In this document: positions 1 to 12,539 of the stretch, in pieces | How positions within the stretch are numbered: the first letter of the stretch is position 1 | How the letters are laid out: each line of letters opens with the position of its first letter | Assembly: GCA_027924585.1 (NCBI GenBank) | Contig: BSBM01000602.1 | Location: forward strand, 4,525,501-4,589,500 | Origin: Larix kaempferi | Taxonomy: Eukaryota; Streptophyta; Pinopsida; Pinales; Pinaceae | Reading direction: 5' to 3' | DNA length: 64,000 nucleotides | Notes under the pieces: generated by a model | Told to the model about the DNA's origin: nothing | The model's database searches: none | What the model saw: the letters and a program-made list of their open reading frames with translations, nothing else | Position numbers and translations under genes: made by a program

Positions 1-1884
1 CAGGTTTTCAGACGGTCAAATCACTTTCATCCAAATCATAGTTTTATAACAGTTTACTCTATTTTTCTAGCTTCCATCATGTCAAGTCATCATTGAAGCT
101 TATCAACAGTTGGTCAAAACAGAGTCAGGTCCATATTTCCAGGCATGAGATTAGCAGTTGATTGAACCCTTTCCAGCACATCAAAGTGCAAAGTCAGTTG
201 AATAACAAGACATCTGGCAGGAGAATATTATCAAGAGAAGGATCAGCACATTGAAGATTATTTCTAGAGAATAGCAGCTCTAGGAAATATCCGAACCTTC
301 AATGATGTATGTGACAGAACATCAGATTTGCATTGTTTCCAGGTTTTCAGGCATTTGATTACACCTACCCCAGATTGTTGGAAGAATGGTTTTAGTTTGT
401 TTATTAATGTAGGTTTCTATAAATTTTAGAACGAGGTAATGCAAAGTGGAGGTTCCAGCCAAGGGGGCTGTGAAAAGACTTATGAGGGTCGAGAACACAG
501 ATGTTATCATTTTACAGTCTGGTTTATATTAATATACTTATGTGAGGATACCTATGTTGATGAATGGTTTTGATGATTGGGAGCTTGATTCAAATTATTT
601 ATTGTTTTGAGATTCAGTATTTATGTTTTAAATGATATTTGCATTCTTATTTTATATGGGTGTTTTCTGTATATGTGCCTATGCAAGTATATGAATGTCA
701 CTGCAAAAACTGATGTTTGAAAAGCAAAACTGATGTTTGAAATGTCTTTTCAAACATTTGATTTCCATATGATGTTACCAGACAAGAATTGTTTGTTGTC
801 TTAGCTTTGGGCATTTTATGTTTTGAACCTACTTTCTACTTTTATCATTCATTTTATCTTTCAAATTATATCCTTATATATTCTTTATATCTGATGTTTT
901 CAGATTAAAAACCGGACTGTTTATGATTTTTTATCATTTCATTTTTATCCCTGTTTGTTATCCAATAAACCAAAATCCCATTTCCTTTGAGGTGCCTAAA
1001 CTTTGCCTTCTTGTAGTCAAGCAAACTTTAGGGCTAACACTCTCCTTGTTTTTTCCACTTTCAAATACACATAGAGGAAGAAATGACAATTTTCCAAAAA
1101 AAGAAGAAAGGAGAAGAAATGGTAGGGCTGAGCTTGTAAGTTTAATTTTTCCCCTTGAATCTCCATCAATATATCCAAATAATACCACAAACAAATAGCC
1201 TATAAAAAACGGATCACAAATCCATTAAAAACTCCAAAAGCTATGCTTGGAATGGACATGAAATGAATCTTTACCTTCTTCCTCCTTTCATGGCTTTGGA
1301 TCACTCACTCAAATTGAATAAAAAATGGTTTAGTTGATGTCTCATACAACCTTCCCTCTCATCAAATTCGAAATATGGATTCATATGTTGAAAAATGAGT
1401 TTTCCTCACCCATACCCCATGGGATGGGAGACAAACTCTTCACATTTCATAGTGTGGGCCAATGGGCGCCTCTTCCACCTCTTCCACACCAAATAGGAGT
1501 TATGAGGGATCATCATTAGTTACCTGCATATTCATACCTACAAACATGTAATGTCATAAAGGAATCTTCCACTTGGAGGGAGTTTAGTCCCACTTAGGGA
1601 TAAATCAGATTATCTCATGATTAAGTGGAAACAAAAAATAATCCAATGGGAGAAGGGGTGCCCTAATTAGCAATATAAGGGAATTAAAAGTGATTGATAA
1701 GTGTAGGGGGGATATTTATTACACTCCCTCTCACCTTATTGGGGTGGATTCTTTCTCATTTCTTCTCATTGCTGCACCCTCCTCTACTTATATAAGCTAA
1801 TCAGGCTTCCAAGGAGAATTCCATCACTTAGTCTTCCTTTTGTTCCCTTATATTTTGATAAATGATAATTTCCTTCCTTAGATG
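1..1884. other. No recognisable gene; possible LTR-like tail
   Basis: I find no supportable coding region; all open frames are short and resemble no family I know. Around 1786-1800 there is a TATA-like run (cttatataagctaatc) downstream of a pyrimidine-rich stretch. This resembles an LTR promoter, but no matching second LTR or terminal dinucleotides could be assigned. Confidence 0.3.
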
Positions 1885-3540
1885 AGGTTCATGACACTAT
1901 AAGAATTTATAACAAGTGAACCCTCGAAATATTTTTCATCTATAAGCTTCATTTAGTCAAACATTAGGCCTCCTTAGATTGCCATGCTGAAACAGGGCCC
2001 CATGATGAAAAAAGTTGATAACTCCCTCACATTTCATCGAAATCCTGAACTGTTTAATTCATTGGAAATATTATGAATAGGGATACATGATAAAACCATT
2101 GGTTACTCATAAAATTCATCTTATTATTGCTTCAAGTTTTCCACAAGGTCCTCCACCCTCACTGGTCATGATATTAGCAAAACACAAAGAGGGTAAAAAT
2201 TCAAATTTAAACAATGGAAATCAAACCCAAAGTGAGGGGGGACATGAAAGGTACATAGGGGTTTCAAAATCATGTTAAAACTAATTCCATAATGAATAGA
2301 AACTTCATGTTAAACCGAAGTTAAAGTTCAAATAAGTGCTCATAAAGAGACCTTTAGAATTGGTCAAGAAAGTCATAAAGCATCTAGGGAGTATTTGAAA
2401 CAATGCCAAGCCCATATGAAGAATAAACGAGGATAGAAACACTCATCCCATCATATTCCCTCCATCACCCTAGTCCTCAATATTAGATTCTTTGTGCGAT
2501 ATCGACGAGAATGTCCTTCAAGATTTCTTGCCACAACTACGACGCCTTGCTTACTTTCTCGCCGCAACATCAACGCCTTTTCTCTTTATCACCATAGAGA
2601 TGGGGAGTTCTTACCTTGCCATCGCAACATCTGCGATGTTTTTCCTTTTCTACTGCAATGTCAATGTGTTTTGATATTTTCTCTACAATGTCGGCGAGTT
2701 TCGATACAATGTCGACGAGTTTTGATTTTCTCTGCATAACGGTCGGTGGATTTGTGACTTTTTTACCGAATTTTCGGAGGGTTTCTCCGAAAATCTCATC
2801 GCAACAACAATGACTTTTCCTATCTTCATCGCAATGTCGACGTCTTTCTCCCTTTCTCGCTGTAATGTCGACGAATCTCTCAATTCTTGCTACAACATTG
2901 GCAGATTTCTCAATTCTCGCCCCAATGTCATTTAAGATTCTTAATCCCCGCCGCAACGTCAACGAACTTCTTCATTCTCGTCCCAATGTTTCATACTTAG
3001 CCATTTTTGAAAAGAGACTTCTTCTTGAATATGTCTTAAGAGATAAGCCTTAGACTAATGCCTTACCTAATCTTAGAAGGAGTAACTAAGGTTTATAATT
3101 CAATGCACAAAGGTGGCAAGTGCACCATAAAATTTCCAAACAACTTTCAAACTTGGCAAGGCAATGCAAAAATCAGGATTGGGACAGGAACTGAACTTAA
3201 GACACTCAATCAACCGTCAAAACCATTGGTCATGTCAAAGCAGGTCATTAGAGAAAACGAAAAAATCACTAAGTCAACATAGTCCAAATGACTCATTCAA
3301 GAACAAATGTAACATCGATAAATATTATCATGAAGGAACTGATGGACATTCAAGCAATCAAACTTCATTTGGATTATTCATTGTTTGAATATCAATCTAA
3401 ATGACACTCGGAAACCCAAAGTTTAGTATAGGGGGGCCTTCTTTTCTATTTAAATATGGTAAAAAGTAGGGGAGGTAGTTATGGCCACAACAATTGGAGA
3501 ACCATTCGAAGAACCAATTATCTCTATCTAAAACACCCAA
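1885..3540 (+). mobile_element. Ty3-gypsy 5' leader, copy 1 (truncated element)
   Basis: This stretch aligns by eye with 9845-10815. Shared blocks include 'gccatgctgaaac', 'attatgaatagggatac' and 'ccattggttactcataaaa', then a minisatellite, then a purine-rich run ending in 'aggggaggta.ttatggccacaaca'. The ATG at 3481 opens a short Gag-like start (MATTIGEPFEEPI) that stops after 16 codons. Copy 1 carries about 650 bp (roughly 2770-3425) that copy 2 lacks. Beyond 3540 the similarity to the second copy is lost, so only the 5' end of this element is recognisable. Confidence 0.6.
2490..2995 (+). repeat. Degenerate ~30-bp minisatellite in gypsy leader
   Basis: A CpG-containing unit recurs many times with divergence. 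Its core is roughly 'gcaatgtcggcgagttttgattttctc', with variants such as 'cgcaacatcaacgcc' and 'ctgtaatgtcgacgaatctc'. Spacing is about 20-35 bp. The same array, shorter, sits at about 10455-10700 in the second leader. No coding function is apparent. Confidence 0.6.
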
Positions 3541-4897
3541 AGACTTACATTCATCCAAGGGTTAAACATATGATCTCTAGAAGCACATAATAGTTCCAGC
3601 GTTCATGGACACCACTTCAACATATACGCATTTTTTAAAAAACGATATGAACCAATGATAGCAAACCTAAGATGATCTTACAACCATTATCTAAGAGCCA
3701 GAATATGGGTTTCATTTGCCAAGCTTAAGTCCAAATGTGCTTTGCATCATGCATAACACCGCATAGTATAAATCATAAGCCATGCAAATGCTTAAAGTTT
3801 GTTCCTAATCTCTTATACCACATGCATGGCTCTTCTACCCGCAAGCGTCCATAGCCTCAACATAGTTGCCTCTTACACCATTTTTATGACTGAATGCTCT
3901 GGTCTCATTTTACCTTTTCGCTTGCTTACATATGTATATACATATTGATTTTGATCTCTTAGAGATTTTCTGCTTTTGCAATGAGTAGATGGGGGGGGGA
4001 AAATTCAATAAGCCCCTGAAAGGCATGGGATGGTATTTAGAGTCATTTTGATTTGCTATGCACTGTCATGACTCAAATTCTTCCCATGGTTTGACCACTT
4101 GAAAACATCATAATATTTATCCAATTAAGTGTGTAGCAGACGGAGCTCGCCAAAGAATAACCAACAGACATTTAAAGACTCACTAGATTTGTTCTCATGT
4201 AATCTCTTCCAAGTCTGTCAGCTTTCCACCTTAAAAATAACCTTACTATAAACTTCCGAATAACTTGTAAGGATGCTCAGAAAAAATACTTTGGAATTAA
4301 TCAAATAGGATATATATATTACTAATGGCGCCACTGCGTAGAACCTAAATTTTGACACCCCCAGCAGATTATCTCATGGGTTTTGAATGATCTTTCATGG
4401 TGGTTGATTCCAAAGGTTTGACTTAGAAGTTTGAGCAGCAAATACTGAGCAAAACATGCGGCAGGAAGAGGGATATGTACCATCAAAAAAATCCATCGAG
4501 ACTAGCCACACCAAAAGGGAGATAGTTAGAAAACTGGCTATGAATGAGAAAACTAACAGTAAACCATCAATCCAGTCTCAAAGTCCAGTTGGTACATAAA
4601 TTCAATATTTTCAAAACAAGAGTTACAAGTAGAAGGACTGGAAGCAAGATCATACATCATATCATCAAAACCAACCCCAAACAATATGAAACATTGAAAG
4701 AGCATTGTGCCAAGGGAAAAAGGTAAGGAAAAACATCAAGCTAGTTTACAAGCACTGCTCCCTCCAACATTCCATAGCTCAAGTTGATTTTCTATTCAAC
4801 ATCCTACCCAAAGCACTTGCTACTCATCTTCTTCTCTTTTTTGTATGGTCACCCCACATATGGTTTCTTCTCCAAACTTATCAAGCATGCTTCTCTC
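3541..4897. other. No recognisable gene
   Basis: AT-rich sequence without a frame I can assign. It may be decayed internal sequence of the gypsy copy on its left. Confidence 0.4.
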
Positions 4898-5315
4898 TGT
4901 TAGAAAAACAGGATCGCAGAGCAATAACAATAAACAGAAATGCAAATATAATCACACACACATTACAAGAGAGACACAGATATATTGTGGTTCACCCAAC
5001 TTGGGCTACGTCCACACCGAAGTTTCCAGTCCTTATTATTATTCCATCCAACAAAGTGAAGGGATCCAACCTGCAGCACAACCGCTGCACTTCCTCTTCA
5101 CTGTCTCTCTTATGATCTCAGATATCTTTACAATGCATAAAACCTAATACATCCACCCTAGCCGTATTACAATGTCTTTCTTTTATAAGGGAAATACAAT
5201 GGGAAAATACCACGGGTTACCCAAAACCATTGGCCCAATCATAACCAAACCTGGGGTACGGGCACGGCTGAATAATAATATCTCCGAATTTGGAGATCAG
5301 GCTCCACAACCAACA
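4898..5315 (-). repeat. Solo LTR (418 bp) with 5-bp target duplication
   Basis: On the minus strand the segment starts TGTTGG and ends TCTAACA, so it has TG...CA termini. It is bounded on both sides by the direct repeat CTCTC (4893-4897 and 5316-5320), as expected of copia-type integration. Inside, 'gtggttcacccaacttgggctacgtcc' (4989-5015) resembles a stretch I have seen in other small plant LTRs. No primer-binding site or coding sequence adjoins it, so a solo LTR formed by LTR-LTR recombination is the simplest reading. A caution is that the right flank on the minus strand (GGGAGGTGAGAG) also looks like a polypurine tract, so it could instead be a truncated 3' end. Confidence 0.65.
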
Positions 5316-6257
5316 CTCTCACCTCCCAATTCGATATTCTCATGATACCAGGCTCAGAGTTGTCTCAAGTGGAATAAAATCAAGCTCACCTAATGGGATT
5401 AAGGTTGGATTAGTTGCTAACGTGAATGAATGATGTGATAAGCCAAGATACTTTTGGAGAAAAGTAATAGAAGTTTCAATCAAGTAATGGGCACATGAAA
5501 TCAATGATGATTTGAGAGATTAAATTGTAATTTATTTCATTAACAGTTCAGATTTATCGATTCTACAAAAATCAGGGCTCATGTTGTTTCAAGATTACTC
5601 AAAATTGTGAAATGGTGAAGAAGACAATACTATCAAGGGATTTCTACCAAACAATAGGTTATCAAATACTTCCTTGAGTGTTCATCATGTTGATTAAAAC
5701 ATATCCTCAGTTTTTGACCAACCAGTGCATCTCCTTCCAATGTATACCTGTCAAAACAAATGCAAGATTAGAGTAATGCCAACATAAGAGAAATAAAGAA
5801 AATTATTGAAATTAACTCTTGTTGTTCTCACCTTTTAATCACCGTGCATGAATAGTGAAGTTCCACTGAAAAGTTACCTTGTTAGCAAATGAAACATTCC
5901 AAACCCAAGTTTAAAACGAATCAAAGAAAGATACATCTCCAATTGCCCAAATATTGAAAGGAACCTAATGAAAGTACGGAAAGGAAGCTAAGCTATCAAA
6001 ATAAAAATTAAATGACTATCTAGTTGATTTATTCAAAAAGAAATACTACATGAGTAAAACTCTTATTCTGAAAGCAAGAAGAAAAGAAAACCTATGTTAT
6101 GCCTAACCTAACCTACACTGGTTGAACAAAGTTAAGTGAAATCATAGAGCCAATGTAGCCATCGAAGGACTTCCAGTCCCACAGAAAAATCATAGTCATG
6201 CTTGCATTTGTAGGACTGAAGCATTATGCAATACATGGTTGAAAAAATTATACCAGT
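5316..6257. other. No recognisable gene
   Basis: Unassigned AT-rich sequence between the solo LTR and the minus-strand gypsy remnant. Confidence 0.4.
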
Positions 6258-7440
6258 TCAAGATCTATTTACAGCAGGAAAAGTCAAGTACATGATGCAT
6301 TGTGGTAACTTTTGACAAAATGATATCTCCAACCAAGTCTCAATAGTGTCATGAAATCCATAAGAGAAAGTATGTGACTCTCCTAAAAATGTTGAAGATG
6401 GGTATTGTACCTCATTAGGACTATCATATGAAAATCCATAATCAATTTTCACATGGATTACCTTGTCATCAGATTCAAAATGTGAAGTAATAATATGAGG
6501 ACCTGGCATAACCATCATCGGACGATGAAGTGCCTCATCATACTCATCATCGTGCTCTTCTTGAACCTAAATATTTTCAATATCAAACATTTCATCATCA
6601 TTAGGACACAATGGAATATCATGAATAACCTCTTTATGTTCCACATTATAAACCGTATCAGTGTTAGTATGAGTTTCATTGAAAACATTTGTGAAAAGAT
6701 CCTTTTCCTCTTTGCAATTCTTAAATTGAACAACAAAAATTCATGCATCTTTCTTTTCACTCTTGTTTACCATACAAGAATTAGAATCAATAGAATTTAT
6801 GATAGGCATATTTTCAATCTCTCTTTCAGCATTAAGTTCTGTAAATAAATCTAAATACAAGGAGTAAAAATTTCCAGAACGTAATTGAGTGAAAGTTTCG
6901 TCATCATCACCCAATAAATTTCCTTCAAAATCTACATGTTTAAGGGAAAGATCAACTAAATCCCGATTCAATAATACAGTATTAGTCAAAATTATAGGAT
7001 TCTATTCAGTATGACCTTCAGTAGGAAAAGATTGATCAACATTCATGTTTTCAATAGTTAGATCATTCAACTTCCAATAGATATTGATTTATCTTTTTGT
7101 TGTTCAAAGAGGTTATAATGACAGTTCACTTCTAAGTCATATTCTTGTGTATCCAAAAAACCAAATGTATTCACAAGTCCTGGAATTTCCTCACATGTTC
7201 TTTTATTTGATTCATTTGCTGTTACAGTGGAAATTACTTGGTGTGAATGTATAGCATGACATGTATTCTGTAAATTATGGTTGTTTTGGAAATTATTATT
7301 TTCTAGATCCTTTTGTCCATTAAAATTTGATACTTCTTGGTCCAAGTGACCTAATGGAGGATGACTATAACAACTAAACTCTTTCTCATGATCAATTAGC
7401 AATCCATCATCTTCAGGAAAATATATAAGATATACATACC
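6258..7440 (-). pseudogene. Post-capsid acidic region of a gypsy gag polyprotein, decayed
   Basis: Three minus-strand frames follow one another (7067-7402, 6741-6989, 6258-6518) with frameshifts between them. The inferred protein is rich in Asp, Glu, Asn and His and has no motif I can name. It lies directly downstream of the capsid-like segment at 7447-7878 in the same orientation, so I read it as the continuation of the same Gag or Gag-Pol polyprotein. No protease, RT or zinc knuckle is visible. Family assignment rests on position only. Confidence 0.35.
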
Positions 7441-7446
7441 AGTCAA

Positions 7447-7878
7447 TTATTTATTGTCTTGAAGGTTTATCATCTTCGCATAACTCTTAATAAATTTGAG
7501 CCAGTTTTGACTTGAAGTCTTCTTCTGACTCGTCTCTCTTATGTATCCACTCAATATTACCACACAATTTCTAATAGTCATAGTAATCATGGGAAACGAT
7601 AAAAACTTCCATGAACTGCTTCCAATTGTGAATAGACTTGGGTGGTAGTGTTTTAAACCAAGCCTTAATTCATCTTTCAAAAGTGAGGGTAAACAACCTA
7701 CATATTTCAGCATCTCGAACAATTTTGAGATTTTGACGTGTAACATCAAAACGAATGATATGCCTAAATGCAGAGGTTTTCCCTTCACCATCAAACTTAG
7801 GTTGTGATGAGAGATATATTGTATTCTTGGAAATGCCCCTGGATGGTCTCCGTGCACTGAAAGCATGTTCCAATACAA
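7447..7878 (-). pseudogene. Ty3-gypsy Gag capsid (Retrotrans_gag-like) remnant
   Basis: Read across two minus-strand frames, the product runs from 'PKFDGEGKTSAFRHI' through 'CRLFTLTFER' and 'WKQFMEVFI' to 'DESEEDFKSKLAQIYQ'. This is the typical pattern of the Ty3-gypsy capsid domain: a pre-domain PxFDGE, then CRLFxLTFxG, then SWxxFxxxF. The frame changes near 7670, and several stops break it. It sits just downstream (on the minus strand) of a gypsy-type primer-binding site at 7961-7969 and an LTR end at 7974, so this is the 5' end of a minus-strand gypsy element unrelated to the large plus-strand one. Confidence 0.65.
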
Positions 7879-7954
7879 GGATATGGGATCAAGCCATTGA
7901 TAATTAATTTGATATATAAAAGTGACTTCACATAGGCCAGCTTGTCACCCGACC

Positions 7955-7973
7955 CTCCTTCTAGCGCCAAATA
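7955..7973 (-). other. Gypsy primer-binding site
   Basis: On the minus strand, LTR-like sequence ending GTCAACA is followed after three bases by TTGGCGCTAGAAGG. This is the form of primer-binding site common in plant Ty3-gypsy elements. It fixes orientation and the inner edge of the 5' LTR. Confidence 0.6.
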
Positions 7974-8660
7974 TGTTGACGGGTCAAAATGAACCAAGGT
8001 AAATAGTAGGGGTTCTCCCCGTAAGAAGTCCCAATTAGACCTCAAACTGTTTTGAGTAGGGAACCCGTTTAGATTCTAGCTTGACAACCATTCCTTATTG
8101 GGTTTCATCGGTTGTGGTTTGGTCCATTGTTTAGGGTTTTAAAATTAAAAGATGAAATGCAAGCTAATCTATCCTAAATACAATTCCTAACTAACCTAAC
8201 CTAGACCAATTGAGAGTGAAAGTAACAGGGGTGAGCATCGAAACAATGATTGGACACCTGTATTCAGAATTCAATTAGTTGTTTTAAGAAGTAGAGAAAC
8301 AACCAACAGAATGAAAGCATAAACATAAGAATAGTCTTACAAGTTATGCCATTATGATTTCACTACTCACACGAAGCAAGAGAATAGGAAAAACATATGA
8401 AATAAGTAACAGAGAGCTACATGAATAATCCATTTAGAAATATGAAACAGTCTTACTCCATATGTGAGCGTGAAATAGTTCAATACATTCATCCACATTC
8501 CTGTGCAAAAGCTGATCCAAGGCTTATCCTCATTCATAGTTCAGTAATAGTACATTTGAAAAGTTCGAGAGCAAAAAGCCCCCTCTTCTCAAATGAGATT
8601 ACAATAAATAGGCCAAGTCTAGGTGAACCTTGGCCTTCCATATTCCTTTGAGACTTTTGG
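7974..8660 (-). repeat. 5' LTR of minus-strand gypsy element (outer edge uncertain)
   Basis: The inner edge is set by the primer-binding site: minus strand ...CCCGTCAACA. The outer edge could not be fixed because no second LTR is in the window, so the stated end is only a guess. Confidence 0.4.
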
Positions 8661-9844
8661 AATTATTTGAATAATTCAATTGCAAAATTGATTTTATTCA
8701 CCCATGGGTGACCTTTGGCATTCCATCAATTTGTCCTTTAGTGACCTTTCGTCACCTAGTGGAATTTGTCCTCATGTGACATGGTGACTTTTGTCTTCTT
8801 ACTATAGTGATCTTCTCTGTTAGAGTCTTCATAACTTCATGGCTTGACATTGCTTGATCGAACATGACCTCCACTTGTCCATTGTTATGGTGCTTGATTT
8901 TCGAATAGTGATCTTGGTTAGTCCGCCTTCATCTTCATTGCGAGCACCTATGATAAAAATTAAATATACGAGAGATTACATATTGGTCACGATGGAAATT
9001 GCAACAAATCAAGTTGACAATTGGAATCTATCTAAAATGCGAAAAGTGTCGCAAAATGTGGCATTTAAACTAGCTTACCAATTGTTACACATTATATCTT
9101 TATTCCCATTGAGAACTTTAATATGAGATTGATTTCAATTGAAAATCATTATGATCAACATTAGATTGGAATTCGTTAATTATCATTCTGACCTTAGTCT
9201 CCCTTTCAAGTTTTCCCTCAACTTTCTTGCACTTGGTGAATTTGCCAAATTCCTCAATTGTCTTGATGGGGCTTTAAAGTCCATTTTGGGGCTTGTAAAT
9301 TTTATCTAAGGTTGCTTATATTGATTAGAATCAACTCTGAAAATTTGGAATTTTATCTCAACTCTGTTTGTTTTCTATAATTGATTTTCCAAACTCTAGT
9401 ATAAATTATCATTTTTTTATTATTAAACTTTAGAAAATGATAGAAAATTAATAAAAGGTCCATAAATTGTAAAATTGAGTTTATTGACCTTATTAAATCT
9501 TAAGATCTGATTTTTGGCTCCAGAATTGATTTTCGAGCTCAATCCTATTTTCTAGGAATTATTTAGTGAAAAATTAATAAAATTCCTAAAAAATAGGATG
9601 ATGCATTTAAAAATTGTTTGATAATGAATTTATTGATCTGATATATTTCTTATGCCTCTCTGTGATCCAAATACCTTAATTCTTCTTTTTATGACCAAAA
9701 TAGCAACTATCCCCTATTGGCTTAATTTAGCAAAAAATATTCAAATTTGACAATCAAGAAACTCAACACATGAATCCAAGAAGTTAAAGGTATTGATAAA
9801 TGTCCAATTTTACAGTTACCCTTCGGAAATTTCAAGTATCCTAG
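8661..9844. other. No recognisable gene; gypsy LTR sequence likely
   Basis: No coding evidence. This stretch probably holds the rest of the minus-strand gypsy LTR and the unrecognised 5' LTR of the plus-strand gypsy element, but I could not find terminal repeats. Confidence 0.3.
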
Positions 9845-10792
9845 AATTCCATGACTCTATAAGCATTTTTACCAAGTGAACACTTGAAATATTTTGCATC
9901 TATAATCTTTATTTAGCCAAACATTATGTCTCCTTAGATTGCCATGCTGAAACTAGGTCCCATGACAAAAAAGTTGAAAAATCCCTCATATTTTATATGA
10001 ATCACGAACCATTTAATGCATTGGAAATATTATGAATAGGGATACATGATCAAACCATTGGTTACTCATAAAATTCATCTTATTATTGCTTCAATTTTTC
10101 CACAAGGTCCTCCACTCTCACTGGTCATGAAATTGGCAAAACATAAAGAGGGTAAAAAGTGAAATTTGAACAATGGAAATCAAACCAAAAGTGAGGGAGG
10201 AAATGAAATACATAGAGGGGTGTCAAAATCATGTTAAAACTCATTCCATCAGGCATAAAAACTTCATGGTCAACCGAAGTCAAAGTTCAAATAGGTGCTC
10301 AAAAAGAGACCTTTAGAATTGGTAAAACAACTCACAAACAATATAGGGAGTATTTGAAACAATGCTAAGCCCATATCAAGAATCAAAGAGGATAGAAACA
10401 CTCATTCCATCATATTCCATCCATCACCCTGGTCCTCAATAGTAGATGCCATGCACAATATTGGCGAGAATGTCCTTCAAGATTTCTTCCCATAATTGTG
10501 GCGCCTTGCTTACTTTCTCACCACAACATCGACGCCTTTTCACCTTATCGCCTTAGATTCAACGAGTTCTTACCTTCCCACTGCAACATTGACAATATTT
10601 TTCTTTTTTCTGCCACAATGTCGGTGAGTTTTGATGTTTTCACCGCAATGTTGACGAGTTTTGATGTTTTTGCAGCAATGTCGGCGAGTTTTGATTTTCT
10701 CTGCGCAATGGTCTGTGGATTTGTGAACTTTTTATCGTAGTATGGGGGGCCCTTCTTTTCTATTCCAATATGGGAAAAAGCAGGGGAGGTAT
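9845..10792 (+). repeat. Gypsy 5' leader, copy 2
   Basis: Homologous to 1885-3480, including the minisatellite (about 10455-10700) and the purine run 'gggaaaaagcaggggaggta' just upstream of the Gag ATG at 10793. It lacks about 650 bp present in copy 1 after the minisatellite. Confidence 0.6.
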
Positions 10793-11528
10793 TTATGGCC
10801 ACAACATAGAGATAACCGAGAGAATCAGCCAGGACCCGAATACACTAAAGGCACAACGACCACAAGTCTGGTGCACCGGTTGCTCGACAGAAGGACATCA
10901 CACCTTAGAATGTCCGTGAATGCAAGGAGGACAAGTTCAAATTGGAGGACTATTCAACACCGGACCTAGTGCAATAGTTTCGCAAGCCACTATGGAAAAT
11001 CCATTTCATTCCGTAGGATGACCATCGTATCTAGAGCCACCAACTAGGTCTCCTAATGAATACTGTGAAATTTGTAAGTCATTCGGTCATCACCCACGTA
11101 TTTGTCCCCTATTTCAGAAGTACTCATCAGTACCTAACATGGTCTACTGTGAATTTTTTGGATCTACTACACACAGTACTGAGAAGTGTAGAGCTTTAGA
11201 TTCCCTCACAGAGAGGCTGTATCGATCTATATTCTGGGTAGTAGATCAATCCCGAGGGACAGGAGGAGAAGAAGAGGAACACATTTTAGAGTTTGAAGAT
11301 GAGGGGATTTTGGAGTCGGACGAGGAGGTGGTTTCATAGGGCCACTACGATGCTACAATTGTAATGAAGTGGGTCATCTATCATGTGATTGTCTTTTGCC
11401 CAAAATACCGCGGTGTACTTATTGCCGCACCAACACTCATACAATAGAAGAATTCCTCGAGCTCATTACTAAATGGGAGGATCATGCAATAACGTTGACC
11501 AATTTCATAAAATGTGAACACCAATAAG
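10793..11528 (+). pseudogene. Gypsy Gag N-terminal region with several CCHC zinc knuckles
   Basis: The ATG at 10793 (MATT) meets a stop at once, and the rest is spread over three frames. Recognisable CX2CX4HX4C knuckles are CTGCSTEGHHTLEC (about 10863), CEICKSFGHHPRIC (about 11067) and CYNCNEVGHLSCDC (about 11354). They are followed by the related CTYCRTNTHTIEEF, which lacks the last Cys. A fifth, damaged one may be CEFFGSTTHSTEKC (about 11146). Between them is an acidic stretch (GGEEEEHILEFEDEG). Such knuckles bind the genomic RNA during packaging; finding this many before the protease is unusual for a gypsy Gag. Stops after the first knuckle and at 11337 show decay. Confidence 0.7.
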
Positions 11529-12019
11529 ATCACACATCAACAAGTTTTGTGGCCACTCGGGAAGGCACAAAAGCCGGAGCATATTAAAGATGACCAAACT
11601 CATTGGTGATCCAGAAGGTGACCCCCTGAAAGAACTAAATACATCTCAGTGCAATAGAAGGAGATATACATAGAAGATACAAACATGTTTGGTCAAATAC
11701 CAACCCCACCATCCCGATAGGGTCCAAGATCGCATCGACAGTATCGGCCGGATAACACCAGAGTTGAGGGTGAGGGATCAGGTACTGATCTGATAAATCA
11801 TTCTCTTTTTTTGTGGTTTCAATTGCTTAAAGGTATTTTGGCATATGAGAAAGCTAATGAGAAACTATGAATTATTCTCCATAGCCTGGCTGATGTTGCA
11901 GAAAGCAATGAAGAAATATGCGCTTCTCTCTTAGAGAACAATATCGAGTTAGTGCAACAATGATGAAGGAAGCGAATGGGTAGAGAGTTTTGTCTAAATG
12001 TGTAGGTACATGATTATGA

Positions 12020-12370
12020 TATAAAAAAAGTGATGCTGGACCTCGGATTAGATGTGATCATATTACCAAAAAATTCATGGGAAGCAATGGGTTTCCCAAA
12101 GCTTGTTTATTCACACATTAAGTTGTGGATGGCAAACCAATACCATATCTTCCCCATTGGCCGCTTATAGATGTTGAAGTAGATCTAGGTAGTGTTAAGA
12201 CAACCACAAACTTCGAAGTCATTGAGATCATTGGAGAATCAGATCCTTATCCAGCCGCTTGCTTGGTATTGAATGGGCCTATGAGAACTATGGAATAATT
12301 GACTTAAAGAATGGAATGATGAATTTCGAAGAACATGGTATGAAGGTGATCCAACCATTAGATCCACACT
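12020..12370 (+). pseudogene. Gypsy aspartic protease remnant
   Basis: The frame reads MLDLGLDVIILPKNSW followed by EAMGFPKLVYS, then IKLWMANQYHIFPIG. This matches the retropepsin-like protease of Ty3-gypsy elements, where the catalytic triplet is usually D-[ST]-G-[SA]. Here it is D-L-G-L, so the triplet is altered. The following residues (FEVIEIIGESDPYP) fit the flap-to-C-terminal region. The protease would cleave Gag-Pol. Frameshifts near 12170 and 12290 break the frame. Confidence 0.65.
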
Positions 12371-12539
12371 AAGTTCCGTGGTACATCGAGCCAATTCAGG
12401 AGAACATTGAATGAGATGTCTTAGAAGAGATTTATTCTATGACTATAGGACATAGAGATGACTATGTGAATCCAACCTCAGAAGGTTCTGTAAGCTGGAG
12501 AAGCATTCAGTCCTTCGACAGTGATTCGGAAGATGCTTG

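Noticed and set aside
2570-2962. 130-codon minus-strand frame
   Set aside because: It runs through the CpG minisatellite; length comes from the periodic repeat, and the product resembles no protein.
6495-6848. 117-codon Ile/Asn-rich plus-strand frame
   Set aside because: Antisense of the gypsy gag remnant on the minus strand; composition only reflects AT-richness.
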